From assembly GCF_041320605.1 (NCBI RefSeq), contig NZ_CP166679.1, positions 4,202,001 to 4,266,000 on the forward strand: a DNA stretch of 64,000 nt, read 5' to 3'. Below the pieces are notes generated by a model, which was not told where the DNA came from, did not search any database, and saw nothing but the letters and a program-made list of their open reading frames with translations. Made by a program: the position numbers and the translations under genes. This DNA is from Arenibacter antarcticus. Its GTDB lineage: Bacteria; Bacteroidota; Bacteroidia; Flavobacteriales; Flavobacteriaceae. This document shows, in pieces, positions 45,795 through 54,986 of the stretch; position 1 is the first letter of the stretch, and every line of letters begins with the position of its first letter.

Positions 45795-48251
45795 ATGAAT
45801 AGAAAAGGAAAACTCAACAAGATTTTTTTAGTCTTGTTGAGTTTATTTATTGTGATGCTCGGGTACGGTATTTTATTGCCTACCCTCCCCTACTATACCG
45901 AAAAATTAGCTTTAAAAGGAAATCTGGACACAGATGTAATCAACTTCCATATCGGAATGTTAACCGGTGTTTATCCGCTGTTCCAGCTCTTATTTGTGAT
46001 TGTTTGGGGAAAGCTATCCGATAAATATGGTCGCAAACCCCTAATTGTAATTGGTCTCATCGGGTTTGTAGTGATGAACTTGTTAACGGGTCTGGCCACT
46101 TCCCTCACGATGCTTTATATAGCCCGAATCATAGGGGGTATATTTACATCATCGGTCATTCCGGTCAGCAATGCTTATTTAAGTGATATCACTTCGGAAA
46201 AACGACGGACCAAGATAATGGCCTGGTCAGGGGTAGCAATAAGTTCGGGCCTTATTTTCGGCCCTGTTTTAGGAGGATTGCTATCACAAACCAACTTACA
46301 CTTTAAATACTCTTTTTGGGTGTTTCATTTAGACCGTTTTGCGGTTCCATTTATTTTAGCAGCTCTTTTGGGATTTGTAGTATTACTGATAATCTTAAAA
46401 TGGTTGAAGAATATTAAAATAGAAAGTCCTACTGTCTCAAAGGTGGTTAAATTCAGCTTTTCACTGAGTAAATATTTTATCGTTTTATTGCTTCTATCCT
46501 TTGTGATGCAGTTTGTGGTCACCCTATTTGAGACCGTGTTTTCAATTTATGGGAAGGATGAGTTGGGATTTACAAGCAACCAGGTGGGTATTGGTTTTAT
46601 GCTTTGTGGTTCGGTAATGGCAGTTTTGCAACCTGTGTTCGCAACCTATGGTGAAAGAATACTGACCTCAAAGCAACAGATAACGCTGGGGTTGTTGATA
46701 TCTGGAGTTGCGTTAATTGTGTTTCCTTTCGTAAGCAATGAGCTTTACGTTTATCTTACGATAGTAATTTTCGCGAGTGGGGGCGCCATGGTAACCCCAA
46801 ATCTGCTTTCGGCAGTTTCATTGATCTCCAAGGAAAACACGGGCAGGAATATATCCATACAAAGTTCCACGAATAGTATCGGTCAAATTTTGGGTCCGGT
46901 ATTAGGAACTTGGCTAATTGCAGGTGGTTTTTATTATCCATTTATAATTGCCGGATCAACCGTTTTGGGCGCTATGGGACTGGTTTATTTTTTGAAGCAA
47001 CAAAATAAAGTGATCAATGGGGCTTTATTGGCCAATCAACAAAAAAAAACAGTAGCTATGGATCATAAATCTACAAGTAAAGGACCTAATAAAATGGCAT
47101 TTCAAAATGTTGCCGACAATGTTAAATATGTTGAGTTGGTACATTCGGGAGAAGACTATTTTATGCGGTTAAAAAAATTAATAGATAATGCAGAAGATAT
47201 AATCCATTTACAGACCTATATTTTTGAGAACGATGAAACTGGAAACCGTATAGCCTCCTCTTTAAAAGAAGCCGTACAACGAAATGTTAAGGTATTTGTC
47301 CTATTGGACGCCTACGGTAGTGCAGCATTGCCCGATCGTTTTGTACAGGATTTGGTGCAGCATGGTATTTTTATTCGTTTTTTCTCGCCTTTATTATCGT
47401 TGAACAATTTTTATATCGGCAGACGGATGCACCATAAAATTATAGTCATCGATGAAAAACTAGCTTTGATAGGTGGAATCAATATTGCCGATAAATATCG
47501 CGGAAACTTAGCCTCGGCACCTTGGTTGGACTATGCCGTTCAGTTGAACTGCCCGGCAGCCATGAATCTTCAAAAACTGTGTAGCGATTATTTTTTCAAA
47601 AAAGGAAACTCAAAAAAAATCCCGCCTGTCTTACATTCTGCCGGTACTGCACTTGTTGGTATTTTACAAAATGATTGGCTAAAGCGAAAAACAGAGGTCT
47701 GCGATTCCTATACGAATGCCATACTTCAGGCCGAACAGGAAATAATTATCGTAGGCTCGTATTTTTTACCAGGAAGCAGATTGGTAAAAGCACTGAAAAA
47801 TGCCAGTGAAAGGGGAGTGAAAACAACAGTGATCCTAGCTAGCATTAGCGATGTGCCTTTGGTGCGTAAGGCAACCGAACATCTGTATTCGTATTTTCTA
47901 GGCCATCATATGAGAATCTATGAGTGGAACAAATCCGTAGTGCATGGCAAAGTGGCAATGGTTGATAATAAATGGTCCACTGTAGGCTCATTTAACCTGA
48001 ACAGTCTTAGTTGCTATGGCAGTATTGAAATGAATGTAGAAGTTCACTCTGTCGAATTTGCCGAAAACCTTCGCGCTGACCTTGAAAAGGTTATAAACGA
48101 GTGTACCGAAGTGACATTAGTTGCACTAAAAAAAAGAGAAAATTTAATCAGTAGGTCTTCAAATTGGGTTTCCTATCAAATGGTACGGTCAACCATGTTT
48201 TTTCTTACCTTTCTTCCACATTTAAGGATTTTTAAAAATTACAGGTTTTAA
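45795..48251 (+). CDS. MFS transporter fused to a phospholipase D/cardiolipin synthase domain
   Basis: 818 residues. Residues 1-405 are an MFS transporter of 12 helices (VIVWGKLSDKYGRKPL is the loop 2-3 signature; AYLSDITSEKRRTK). A linker (405-440) leads to a phospholipase D-like half with two HKD sites: HHKIIVIDEKLALIGG near 546-563 and HGKVAMVDNKWSTVGS near 716-733. YFLPGSRLVKALKNASERGV is typical of cardiolipin synthase. The start codon directly follows the CopB stop codon. A lipid transporter coupled to lipid synthesis is one reading. Two genes joined by a deletion is another, but the frame is clean. Confidence 0.88.
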   Translation: MNRKGKLNKIFLVLLSLFIVMLGYGILLPTLPYYTEKLALKGNLDTDVINFHIGMLTGVYPLFQLLFVIVWGKLSDKYGRKPLIVIGLIGFVVMNLLTGLATSLTMLYIARIIGGIFTSSVIPVSNAYLSDITSEKRRTKIMAWSGVAISSGLIFGPVLGGLLSQTNLHFKYSFWVFHLDRFAVPFILAALLGFVVLLIILKWLKNIKIESPTVSKVVKFSFSLSKYFIVLLLLSFVMQFVVTLFETVFSIYGKDELGFTSNQVGIGFMLCGSVMAVLQPVFATYGERILTSKQQITLGLLISGVALIVFPFVSNELYVYLTIVIFASGGAMVTPNLLSAVSLISKENTGRNISIQSSTNSIGQILGPVLGTWLIAGGFYYPFIIAGSTVLGAMGLVYFLKQQNKVINGALLANQQKKTVAMDHKSTSKGPNKMAFQNVADNVKYVELVHSGEDYFMRLKKLIDNAEDIIHLQTYIFENDETGNRIASSLKEAVQRNVKVFVLLDAYGSAALPDRFVQDLVQHGIFIRFFSPLLSLNNFYIGRRMHHKIIVIDEKLALIGGINIADKYRGNLASAPWLDYAVQLNCPAAMNLQKLCSDYFFKKGNSKKIPPVLHSAGTALVGILQNDWLKRKTEVCDSYTNAILQAEQEIIIVGSYFLPGSRLVKALKNASERGVKTTVILASISDVPLVRKATEHLYSYFLGHHMRIYEWNKSVVHGKVAMVDNKWSTVGSFNLNSLSCYGSIEMNVEVHSVEFAENLRADLEKVINECTEVTLVALKKRENLISRSSNWVSYQMVRSTMFFLTFLPHLRIFKNYRF

Positions 48252-48821
48252 GGTGTGGACAAATGGTTAAATATTATGCTGCCATAGTAGAATAATAGTT
48301 GTTTTAGGTAAAATAGGGGATGCCTATTTATTTCCCTTGAGCTACGGAGGTATTATAAGGAGTTATAAAAAATACAAATCTCTTTTAGGAAGGATGAACG
48401 GATATCTTAAATCTATTTCCAAGGAATCCTATATAGAAAAGAAATTCATGACTTATTCCAACCGTGACCTCACGAAGCTGCTCCGACCAACAAATTTATG
48501 AGAATACCCATAGAGATAATCAGTAAAGGATTTAATTATGATTCCCTAAGGATTACGGAAATATTTTACAAAAAAAGTTTTTATAAGATACTTTGGTTAA
48601 GACAAATTAGCTTATTGTTTTTTGAGCCTTTACTCAATGAAAAAATGAAAGGTTAGACACGAATAATTGAAACATGGTCAACTTCCTTGCTATTAGTTAA
48701 GAAATTAATCTACAGTATAATTATACAGAATTTTAGCAGGAAAGTAAAAATTACTGTTTACTTGAAGAATTGCTAATTGGTGTTAAAATGTCAGAACAAG
48801 ACCATGTTAGGAAAAAACTTT
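48252..48821. other. Intergenic region with coding-like scraps
   Basis: Two short overlapping frames on the plus strand look partly coding: about 48300-48501 (no start; SYGGIIRSYKKYK) and 48498-48656 (MRIPIEIISKGFN, 52 codons). I recognise neither and call no gene. The site marks the junction between the metabolic/metal block and the integrase element. Confidence 0.35.
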
Positions 48822-49112
48822 TCAAATAGAATAATCAAACCCTGCGCCTTTGTCCTTTCCCTTACTTTTCCTAGAATTCATTTCTTTGTTGATAAACTCA
48901 TTCCTTTGCTCACCGAGAGTTTTATCTTTAACATTTTCTTGTGTAATTTCCCTATTGTATTCTGCCATACCTGTCTGCATCGTGTGCATACGGCTATTAC
49001 CTAATTCAATGTTTTTAAACATTGGAGACTTTAAATTCAGATCTTTAGCAAGTTCATAGCCGAGATTGAATGCTTCTTTATAGTCCTTATCAACTTTTAG
49101 ATTTTCTTCCAT
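48822..49112 (-). CDS. Small protein of a mobile element, unknown
   Basis: 96 residues, helical and charged (YKEAFNLGYELAKDLNLKSP; NREITQENVKDKTLGEQRNE), with a basic tail. No known domain. It is immediately downstream of an excisionase-like gene and on the same strand as the integrase. Confidence 0.65.
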   Translation of the reverse strand: MEENLKVDKDYKEAFNLGYELAKDLNLKSPMFKNIELGNSRMHTMQTGMAEYNREITQENVKDKTLGEQRNEFINKEMNSRKSKGKDKGAGFDYSI

Positions 49113-49114
49113 AA

Positions 49115-49384
49115 TTAAAAGGTTTCACGGGCATAATTTTCAATATATTCATTGATTGAGTCTCGATCATAAAGGATTATTTTCTTTTGGGGTTGAGAAA
49201 ATCGAATCTTTCCCTCGTCTCTCAATTTTTGTAGGGTTGTAGTGGATTTTATCTTAACTATAGACATTGCCTCTTCTCCATCGATCCATTTAGCAGGCTT
49301 ATCCTTTACTTTCCCCTCTATATGTTCAAGCACCTTATCAAATAAGGCGTAAAAAGCTTCTTCCTGTAGGCAAACGACTTGCAT
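49115..49384 (-). CDS. Helix-turn-helix protein, excisionase/MerR-like
   Basis: 89 residues. A predicted winged HTH of the HTH_17 type (WIDGEEAMSIVKIKSTTTLQ, then DEGKIRFSQPQKKIILYDRDSI). Such proteins are excisionases or accessory regulators next to integrases. It lies 139 bases downstream of the integrase on the same strand. Confidence 0.8.
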   Translation of the reverse strand: MQVVCLQEEAFYALFDKVLEHIEGKVKDKPAKWIDGEEAMSIVKIKSTTTLQKLRDEGKIRFSQPQKKIILYDRDSINEYIENYARETF

Positions 49385-49523
49385 GGTTTCAATTAAATAG
49401 GTTGTTTATATTCTATAATATATAGAATATTTTATCGATTTTCTAAGAACAAAAGACACTAATTTATCTGATTGTAACGCACTTAATTCGTCAGAACACC
49501 ATAATTTAAGATTAAAGCCTGAC

Positions 49524-50735
49524 TCAAAAGTTAATTACCTTTTCCAATGCATCATCCGTTTCTTTATGCATGAAATTTGATTGATAGTTGACCGTGGTGG
49601 TAATAGAAGAATGACGATACAATTTTTGAAGCATTTGAATCGGAATCTTATCTCCTGCTATGTTCCCGAAACTATGCCGGGCAATATGCATGGTTAGTTT
49701 CTTTTCGATGCCCAATTTTTCAGCTACAATTTTCAATCGTCTATTTAAGTTTCTAGTTATTGTCTTTACCCGGATTGTCACTTGCTTATCGTCATTTAAA
49801 TTAGTCCCTTTTAAATAAGGAAAAACCAAATCATTATTATGCTGTTGCACCGAGGTATACTGGTGTAATAATTTTTTTGCCTTCTCAGGTACCGCCAGGG
49901 AGACAATTTTTTTGTTTTTCCCCATCCGATAATAAAGTCTGTCATCTTTAAAATCTGAGCATTTCAGTTTTAAAATATCACCGACCCTTATACCCGCAAA
50001 ATAAAAACTTGCAAGCCATGTATTAACCGCATTATTTTGAGCCACTGTCAGGTCGCTTTCTGTTTCAAGCAATTTGATCTCTTCCGTATTCAATCCAAAT
50101 TTTTCACTTTCAGGAAATTTTATCTGAATTTTTCCTTTACCAAACGGATAGTTCCTATCATCCACATGATATTCTTTTCGTGCTAAATTATAAACTGTTC
50201 TAATTAGCATAAGGTAATTAATAGCTGTTCTGGGAGCTACCTTACGCTCATAAAGTAGATATGCTTCAAACCTCTTTAACAATTTGACATCCAAATCAAC
50301 AAAAGACAATTGCTTACGCCCTAAAAAGGCTTCGAATATATTCAGTCTCTTTTCTTGATTGTAATGTTGATCGAATTTTTTCCGTCTTAAAATGTTTGCC
50401 AGAAATATTTCGCTCGATTTGAAGAAATCATAGTCATCCTCGTTCAAAATCTTTTTTGCAATAGTAGAAACAGATTGTTTATTTTGACTTGATTCTATTT
50501 CTAAAGCTATATCATGAGCTTCGGTAAGCTTTTTTAACAGCATGTTATTAAGTCGCGCGGAATTTGGGTGACACTTTCTTGCCAGCCCTTTAGTTTCATC
50601 CCAATCCTTTTCTAAAATATACTCTCCGGTAAACAAAAACTTTGACTTTCTATTTTTCGTTAATCGCAAAACAATGGGAAATGATTTGTCCTTTTTTTGA
50701 TAATTCTTACGCAATATTATCTTAACAGTGGCCAT
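49524..50735 (-). CDS. Tyrosine recombinase / integrase (first element)
   Basis: 403 residues of the Bacteroidetes integrase type. N-terminal arm-binding region, SAM-like core-binding domain (about 110-200), then the catalytic domain: R in YFAGIRVGDILKLK, H-x-x-R in HIARHSFGN, and Y in TTTVNYQSNF. It inserts and removes an element by site-specific recombination. With the two small genes beyond it, this defines one mobile element, though its far end is not seen. Confidence 0.92.
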   Translation of the reverse strand: MATVKIILRKNYQKKDKSFPIVLRLTKNRKSKFLFTGEYILEKDWDETKGLARKCHPNSARLNNMLLKKLTEAHDIALEIESSQNKQSVSTIAKKILNEDDYDFFKSSEIFLANILRRKKFDQHYNQEKRLNIFEAFLGRKQLSFVDLDVKLLKRFEAYLLYERKVAPRTAINYLMLIRTVYNLARKEYHVDDRNYPFGKGKIQIKFPESEKFGLNTEEIKLLETESDLTVAQNNAVNTWLASFYFAGIRVGDILKLKCSDFKDDRLYYRMGKNKKIVSLAVPEKAKKLLHQYTSVQQHNNDLVFPYLKGTNLNDDKQVTIRVKTITRNLNRRLKIVAEKLGIEKKLTMHIARHSFGNIAGDKIPIQMLQKLYRHSSITTTVNYQSNFMHKETDDALEKVINF

Positions 50736-50771
50736 AACTCATTGTCTTATAATGATAAAGATACAAAATCT

Positions 50772-50793
50772 ATGTACAACATATGTACAACAT
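50772..50793. repeat. Tandem 11-bp repeat upstream of the first integrase
   Basis: ATGTACAACAT occurs twice head to tail, exactly. It lies 37 bases upstream of the integrase start. Likely a regulatory or integrase arm-binding site. Confidence 0.7.
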
Positions 50794-50896
50794 TTGATGT
50801 TTTTATTTGGTTTTACTGCACTTCATGATTTTTCAACAATCTCACAATCAATTGATTATGAGCCATATAAGACCATATCAATACATATCTTTCAAA

Positions 50897-50942
50897 GTTC
50901 ATAACCCGGAGGTCACGAGTTCAACTCTCGTTCTCGCTACAA
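50897..50942 (+). other. Attachment site: 3' half of an initiator tRNA-Met gene
   Basis: From the anticodon CAT at about 50900 the sequence reads as the 3' half of a bacterial initiator tRNA. It has the anticodon-stem CCCGG, the variable GGTC region, the T-arm ACGAG/CTCGT around TTCAACT, and the acceptor 3' strand TCTCGCT plus A. The bases before it do not pair to complete the tRNA. This is the classic scar of integration into a tRNA gene; a full tRNA-fMet would lie at the far end of the element or across an empty site. Confidence 0.8.
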
Positions 50943-50962
50943 TGTGTAAATCACCCAAAATC

Positions 50963-50993
50963 AACGGTTTAGTTCACGCTAAACCGTTTTTTT
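50963..50993 (+). terminator. Terminator hairpin abutting the second integrase start
   Basis: AACGGTTTAG / CTAAACCGTT arms with a 6-base loop, then a run of seven T ending one base before the integrase ATG. It could be the natural end of the tRNA transcript, so integrase translation would need readthrough or a promoter inside. It leaves no room for a Shine-Dalgarno site. Confidence 0.75.
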
Positions 50994-52310
50994 ATGGCTA
51001 TATTTGAAAAACTAATTACGCTTAACAACCAAGTTGAACACGATTTAGATAACGTATTGTCACACAACGATAACTATTCCATACCTAAAATTTACGATGC
51101 AAAGGGAGACCTATCCAAAAGATGGTACGTGTATTTTTCATTTCGCAACACCGAAACCAACAAAATGGAAAGAATTAGTAATATTTATGGTAAAGCTCAT
51201 AAATATAAAACCAAGGAAAATCGCTATGCCATTCTATCTTCTTATCGTATTAACCTATTAAAGCACTTAAAAGAAGGCTACAATCCTTTTGACAGTAACA
51301 GGTCTCTGCACAATTCCGTTAAAGAGCAAAAGAATCCAACCAAAAGTGAAAGTAATTTTATAACTGCTACAAAAGAAGCGGATATCATTGTTTCAAAAGA
51401 CACTCCTGCAGGAACGGCGTTGAAAGATGCCTTTGATTTTAGTCTAAAGCTAAAGAAGCAACAGGTTAGCGAAAGGACGTTCCAGGATTATAAATATAAG
51501 ATGGAATCGTTTTTAAAGTATATCTCTAAACATCACACCGATGTAAAGACCATTGATCAATTGAGCAAAAATGTCACTCAGGACTTTTTAAACAACCTAC
51601 TTCTAAACTCTAGTCCAAGAAATCGGAACAATCATAGGTTGGCGATGGGCAGTGTTATGCAAACCTTGGAGGACAATGACATTATGCCCGTGAACTTTAT
51701 AAAAAAGATTCCCGTCCTAAAATCCACACCACAGCGAAACAAAACCTATACGTTGGACAAGGAAAATAAGATATTCGATTATTTAGAATCTGAAGACCCC
51801 ATCCTCTTACTTTTTATAAAATTCATATCGTATAACTTTCTTCGCCCCATAGAAGTATGTAGAATAAGAATTGGGGATATCAACTTGGAGAATAACACTA
51901 TACAGTTTAAAGCGAAAAACAGCCCTTTAAAAACAAAGATTATTCCTGAAATATTATTGAAAGAGCTACCCGATCTCACAAAAATGGATAAGACTCATTT
52001 TCTCTTTACACCTGATAAAATAGGAGGTGTTTGGGAAACACAGGAAACAAATAAGAGAAATTATTTTTCTAAATGCTTTAAAACAATTGTCAAGGCTAAA
52101 TTTGATTTAGGCGCGGACTATGGACTTTATAGCTTTAGACATACTTATATTACTAAATTATATAGGATGCTGTTAAAAAATGGATCTCCCTTTGAAGCCA
52201 AAAGTAAACTAATGCTCATTACAGGACATACTTCCATGTCGGCGTTGGAAAAATACCTACGTGATATCGATGCCGAATTACCTGAAGATTATTCGCATCT
52301 TTTAGAATAA
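50994..52310 (+). CDS. Tyrosine recombinase / integrase (second element)
   Basis: 438 residues with the integrase catalytic set: R in FLRPIEVCRIR, YSFRHTYI (the box II H is replaced by Y), GHTSMSALEKYL with the nucleophile Y. The core-binding domain is at about 140-240. It lies directly beside the initiator-tRNA att site, as expected for a tRNA-targeting integrase. It is only distantly similar to the integrase at 49524. Confidence 0.92.
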   Translation: MAIFEKLITLNNQVEHDLDNVLSHNDNYSIPKIYDAKGDLSKRWYVYFSFRNTETNKMERISNIYGKAHKYKTKENRYAILSSYRINLLKHLKEGYNPFDSNRSLHNSVKEQKNPTKSESNFITATKEADIIVSKDTPAGTALKDAFDFSLKLKKQQVSERTFQDYKYKMESFLKYISKHHTDVKTIDQLSKNVTQDFLNNLLLNSSPRNRNNHRLAMGSVMQTLEDNDIMPVNFIKKIPVLKSTPQRNKTYTLDKENKIFDYLESEDPILLLFIKFISYNFLRPIEVCRIRIGDINLENNTIQFKAKNSPLKTKIIPEILLKELPDLTKMDKTHFLFTPDKIGGVWETQETNKRNYFSKCFKTIVKAKFDLGADYGLYSFRHTYITKLYRMLLKNGSPFEAKSKLMLITGHTSMSALEKYLRDIDAELPEDYSHLLE

Positions 52311-52359
52311 GGTGATAAATTGAAATAATAATTAACTTGTCAATCTTTTAAAATAGCAC

Positions 52360-53028
52360 ATGGATCTTGAAAAAGTTTTTATCAATTTAAGGAACAACTT
52401 ATATCAGCCTTTACTTTTTTTTATTCCAAAAAGTCTTGTTCCAGAGGAAAAGAAGGATTTGTTGAAAGATCCGAGTTTTTCCAAGTATTTTAATATCCCA
52501 GCGATTATTAAAAGATCTGGGGAATCCTTTGAATTAAAAAATAGTTCCTATCAAATGGAATTTTTAGGCAAACCCGCAATTCTGGATAAAAATATCCTCA
52601 TCCTAACCGAGCAAAAGGCAACAACCCATTTGTTTCAGTTTAATGTCCTGATGGAAAAGTATAGGGTTCAGCTTGATTTCTATACTACAATTACGAGGTG
52701 GATGGCGCAACATTTCACAGAACACTGTGGAGCGGAAGATGATGTTAATTACTATTTTGAATTACAGGATCAATTCTTCCAAAATCACCTTCAGGAGATT
52801 GAGACCAAATTCGGGAAAATAAAAATTGCCCCCCTTAAGCCAGCAGATGTGTTGGAACATATTGAAAATGAACTGGTCCCATTCAAAAAAGAAGAGCCAG
52901 GAAAATCTATTCCTGATTTAGATTCTAAAGTGTCAAAGCCTAAAAAAAAGAAAACAAAACGTCCTGTGATTACAGACGAAGAAGCCTCGAAATACATACT
53001 AAAAACCGTATTCAATATAGAGGATTAG
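52360..53028 (+). CDS. Mobile-element protein of unknown function
   Basis: 222 residues. The front half is mixed alpha/beta with a helix (QFNVLMEKYRVQLDFYTTITRWM). A lysine-rich linker near 190-205 (KPKKKKTKRP) leads to a short tail. No known domain. Fifty bases after the integrase. Confidence 0.6.
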   Translation: MDLEKVFINLRNNLYQPLLFFIPKSLVPEEKKDLLKDPSFSKYFNIPAIIKRSGESFELKNSSYQMEFLGKPAILDKNILILTEQKATTHLFQFNVLMEKYRVQLDFYTTITRWMAQHFTEHCGAEDDVNYYFELQDQFFQNHLQEIETKFGKIKIAPLKPADVLEHIENELVPFKKEEPGKSIPDLDSKVSKPKKKKTKRPVITDEEASKYILKTVFNIED

Positions 53029-53232
53029 TTCAATTCTATATAGAAGAAAAAAGATTAAAAAAAAAGCTCTTTTATACAGCGTATTTTCTTATCTCATCTC
53101 GCCTATAAACTATAGTAGTCTAATCTGAAACACCAAGGATAACTCATTTCCTTTAGCAGCATTTATACAAAAATCTGGATTACCATATGATAATGAGTTA
53201 GTTAAGTACATCTTAGTCCTTAGATAAAAAGG

Positions 53233-53271
53233 AATACCAAGTGTATTACACCTTGTCATACACTTGGTATT
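53233..53271. repeat. 13-bp inverted repeat upstream of 53347
   Basis: AATACCAAGTGTA (53233-53245) and TACACTTGGTATT (53259-53271) are perfect arms around 13 bases. The element GTATTACA occurs three times in 53240-53290. Position 75 bases before a gene suggests an operator or part of an origin. Confidence 0.7.
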
Positions 53272-53346
53272 ACAAACCGTATTACATACCCATTCATTAA
53301 CCTGTATCCTTATATTTGAGGTTAATATCAAAATCTAATACATATA

Positions 53347-54303
53347 ATGGTTTACTTTGGTTGCATTAATGAGAAGGAATTTAATGAATTGTCTAGTGAA
53401 GAACAAAAACACCATGTAATAAAGAAAGGGGTTTTAGAAGAATTAACAATTGATCCATTGGCCAAAAATAGCATTCCAACCAATATAGAAAAGGATGAAT
53501 TCATTAAAGAATTAAGAATATCCAAACATCTGATCAACGAATTTTACGCATATGTACTTAAAGCTTTGAACCCAGATATAGAAAATGCTTCTTTAGATTT
53601 TTACTTTGGTTTTGATAAAAAGATCTATGGTCTTGATTCAAAAGAAAAAAAAATGTTGGCTTTGAAAGCCTTTAAGGATATTGCAAAAGATTATTTATCA
53701 AATGAGATACAGGTCTTTCAACATGAAAAATCTAGCAGAGGGATCAAACATGTAATCCCCCAAAGCATATTGTCCCGGTTATTTGATCAGCAAACTTTGT
53801 TCAAGGAGGAATTAGCGGGAACAGATTTAATAAACCAATATATTTTCGGGAACATGGAGGCATTTAATGCATCCAATATATATGACCAAGAATTAATCGA
53901 TTCCGTAGAGAAGTTTGAATCCAATTTAAAAATATTAGTCAGTCTTAACGACCAGTACGATTTTGAGAAAGATGAATATTTCACTAGAACTGCGATATTA
54001 AAAGAAAAGTTCCTTTCCAAATTCGATATCCTCTTTAAATCCTTTGAAGCGTATTGCTTTGCAGATCAAAAAATACTACAGATTAAGGATCTACATAACG
54101 TTAGAATTGAAGGTCTTTACCAAGCCATGTTGGATGCGGAATTAATAGAACCAAATGCATTAAAATTCAAAGATTTTGTAAATAATGAATACTATTTTTC
54201 AATAACCAAAATTCGTTCTTACTACAGACAAACGAATAAAAGTCATGAAGAAAGGGTTAACACTTATTCTTCGGAATGGTCAAAACTTTCCTTCCCTAAA
54301 TAA
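53347..54303 (+). CDS. Mobile-element protein of unknown function (helical)
   Basis: 318 residues, mostly helical. The C-terminal part (about 255-310: VRIEGLYQAMLDAELIEPN, then YFSITKIRSYYRQTNKSHEERV) resembles the end of regulators such as RteC in Bacteroides conjugative elements, but the match is by eye only. It lies between the inverted repeat and the iterons. It could be a regulator or replication initiator binding them. Confidence 0.55.
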   Translation: MVYFGCINEKEFNELSSEEQKHHVIKKGVLEELTIDPLAKNSIPTNIEKDEFIKELRISKHLINEFYAYVLKALNPDIENASLDFYFGFDKKIYGLDSKEKKMLALKAFKDIAKDYLSNEIQVFQHEKSSRGIKHVIPQSILSRLFDQQTLFKEELAGTDLINQYIFGNMEAFNASNIYDQELIDSVEKFESNLKILVSLNDQYDFEKDEYFTRTAILKEKFLSKFDILFKSFEAYCFADQKILQIKDLHNVRIEGLYQAMLDAELIEPNALKFKDFVNNEYYFSITKIRSYYRQTNKSHEERVNTYSSEWSKLSFPK

Positions 54304-54315
54304 TCCTATTATACC

Positions 54316-54391
54316 TTTTGACATGTTAAGTATCAAATTTGACATGTTGAGCCTATATTTTGACATGTTAAGACCTTATTTGGACATGTAG
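54316..54391. repeat. Four iterons, 21-bp period (candidate origin)
   Basis: The core GACATGT begins at 54320, 54341, 54362 and 54383, that is, exactly every 21 bases, two turns of the helix. Copies 1-3 share TTTGACATGTT(A/G)AG; copy 4 is TTTGGACATGTAG. The spacing suits a plasmid iteron origin or cooperative repressor binding. It lies in a 150-bp gene-free stretch of a replicon-like element. Confidence 0.85.
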
Positions 54392-54453
54392 TTAACTTTC
54401 TAACTTACAGATAATTATAGTTCTTGTGATAATTAATTTTAAATAATTTTATC

Positions 54454-54831
54454 ATGACTAAGAATCAATTATTGTTCGAATTCGACCGCTTGAATAAGCA
54501 GTCTAAAAACAACCTTATCTTGTTGGAAAAGCAAATTTGTCCAACTGAATTTTTTAAACAAGTCCCGTTAACAGAAAGCAGGATTGAAATTTTGAAGCTA
54601 AGGTTAGAGCGTAGTGTAAAGGAGGCGGAATACACCTTAGTATTACTCAATTTCTTGAATAAGGAAACTGAACTTTGGCAACAAGGATTTAACCCCCAAA
54701 ACATTAGAAAAATTGTAAACCTGGAATTGGACCACTCTATAAAAGAGTTGGAATTCAATCTTTATCGGGAAAACATCCAAAACCGGATACTTGCACTTTT
54801 GGCAACACAAGACACTTCATCCATTAAATGA
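54454..54831 (+). CDS. Mobile-element coiled-coil protein, unknown
   Basis: 125 residues of continuous helix (RIEILKLRLERSVKEAEYTL; LELDHSIKELEFNLYREN) and no domain I recognise. Placed between the iterons and the RHH gene. Confidence 0.6.
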   Translation: MTKNQLLFEFDRLNKQSKNNLILLEKQICPTEFFKQVPLTESRIEILKLRLERSVKEAEYTLVLLNFLNKETELWQQGFNPQNIRKIVNLELDHSIKELEFNLYRENIQNRILALLATQDTSSIK

Positions 54832-54986
54832 GATAGAATGCGTAAAGTGCGTCTGTTAAAATGCAACCATTTTAATAGGCTGTAATACGAAAGCCATCAG
54901 GCGGAGATACTTACCAGTTACCATTACTAAATATTAATTAATAGGATACCCCTTTGAATCAGAGGGGAGCCTTTAAATACAAAATA

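Noticed and set aside
50807-51007. 66-residue ORF across the tRNA half and terminator
   Set aside because: It overlaps the att site and hairpin and has no domain.
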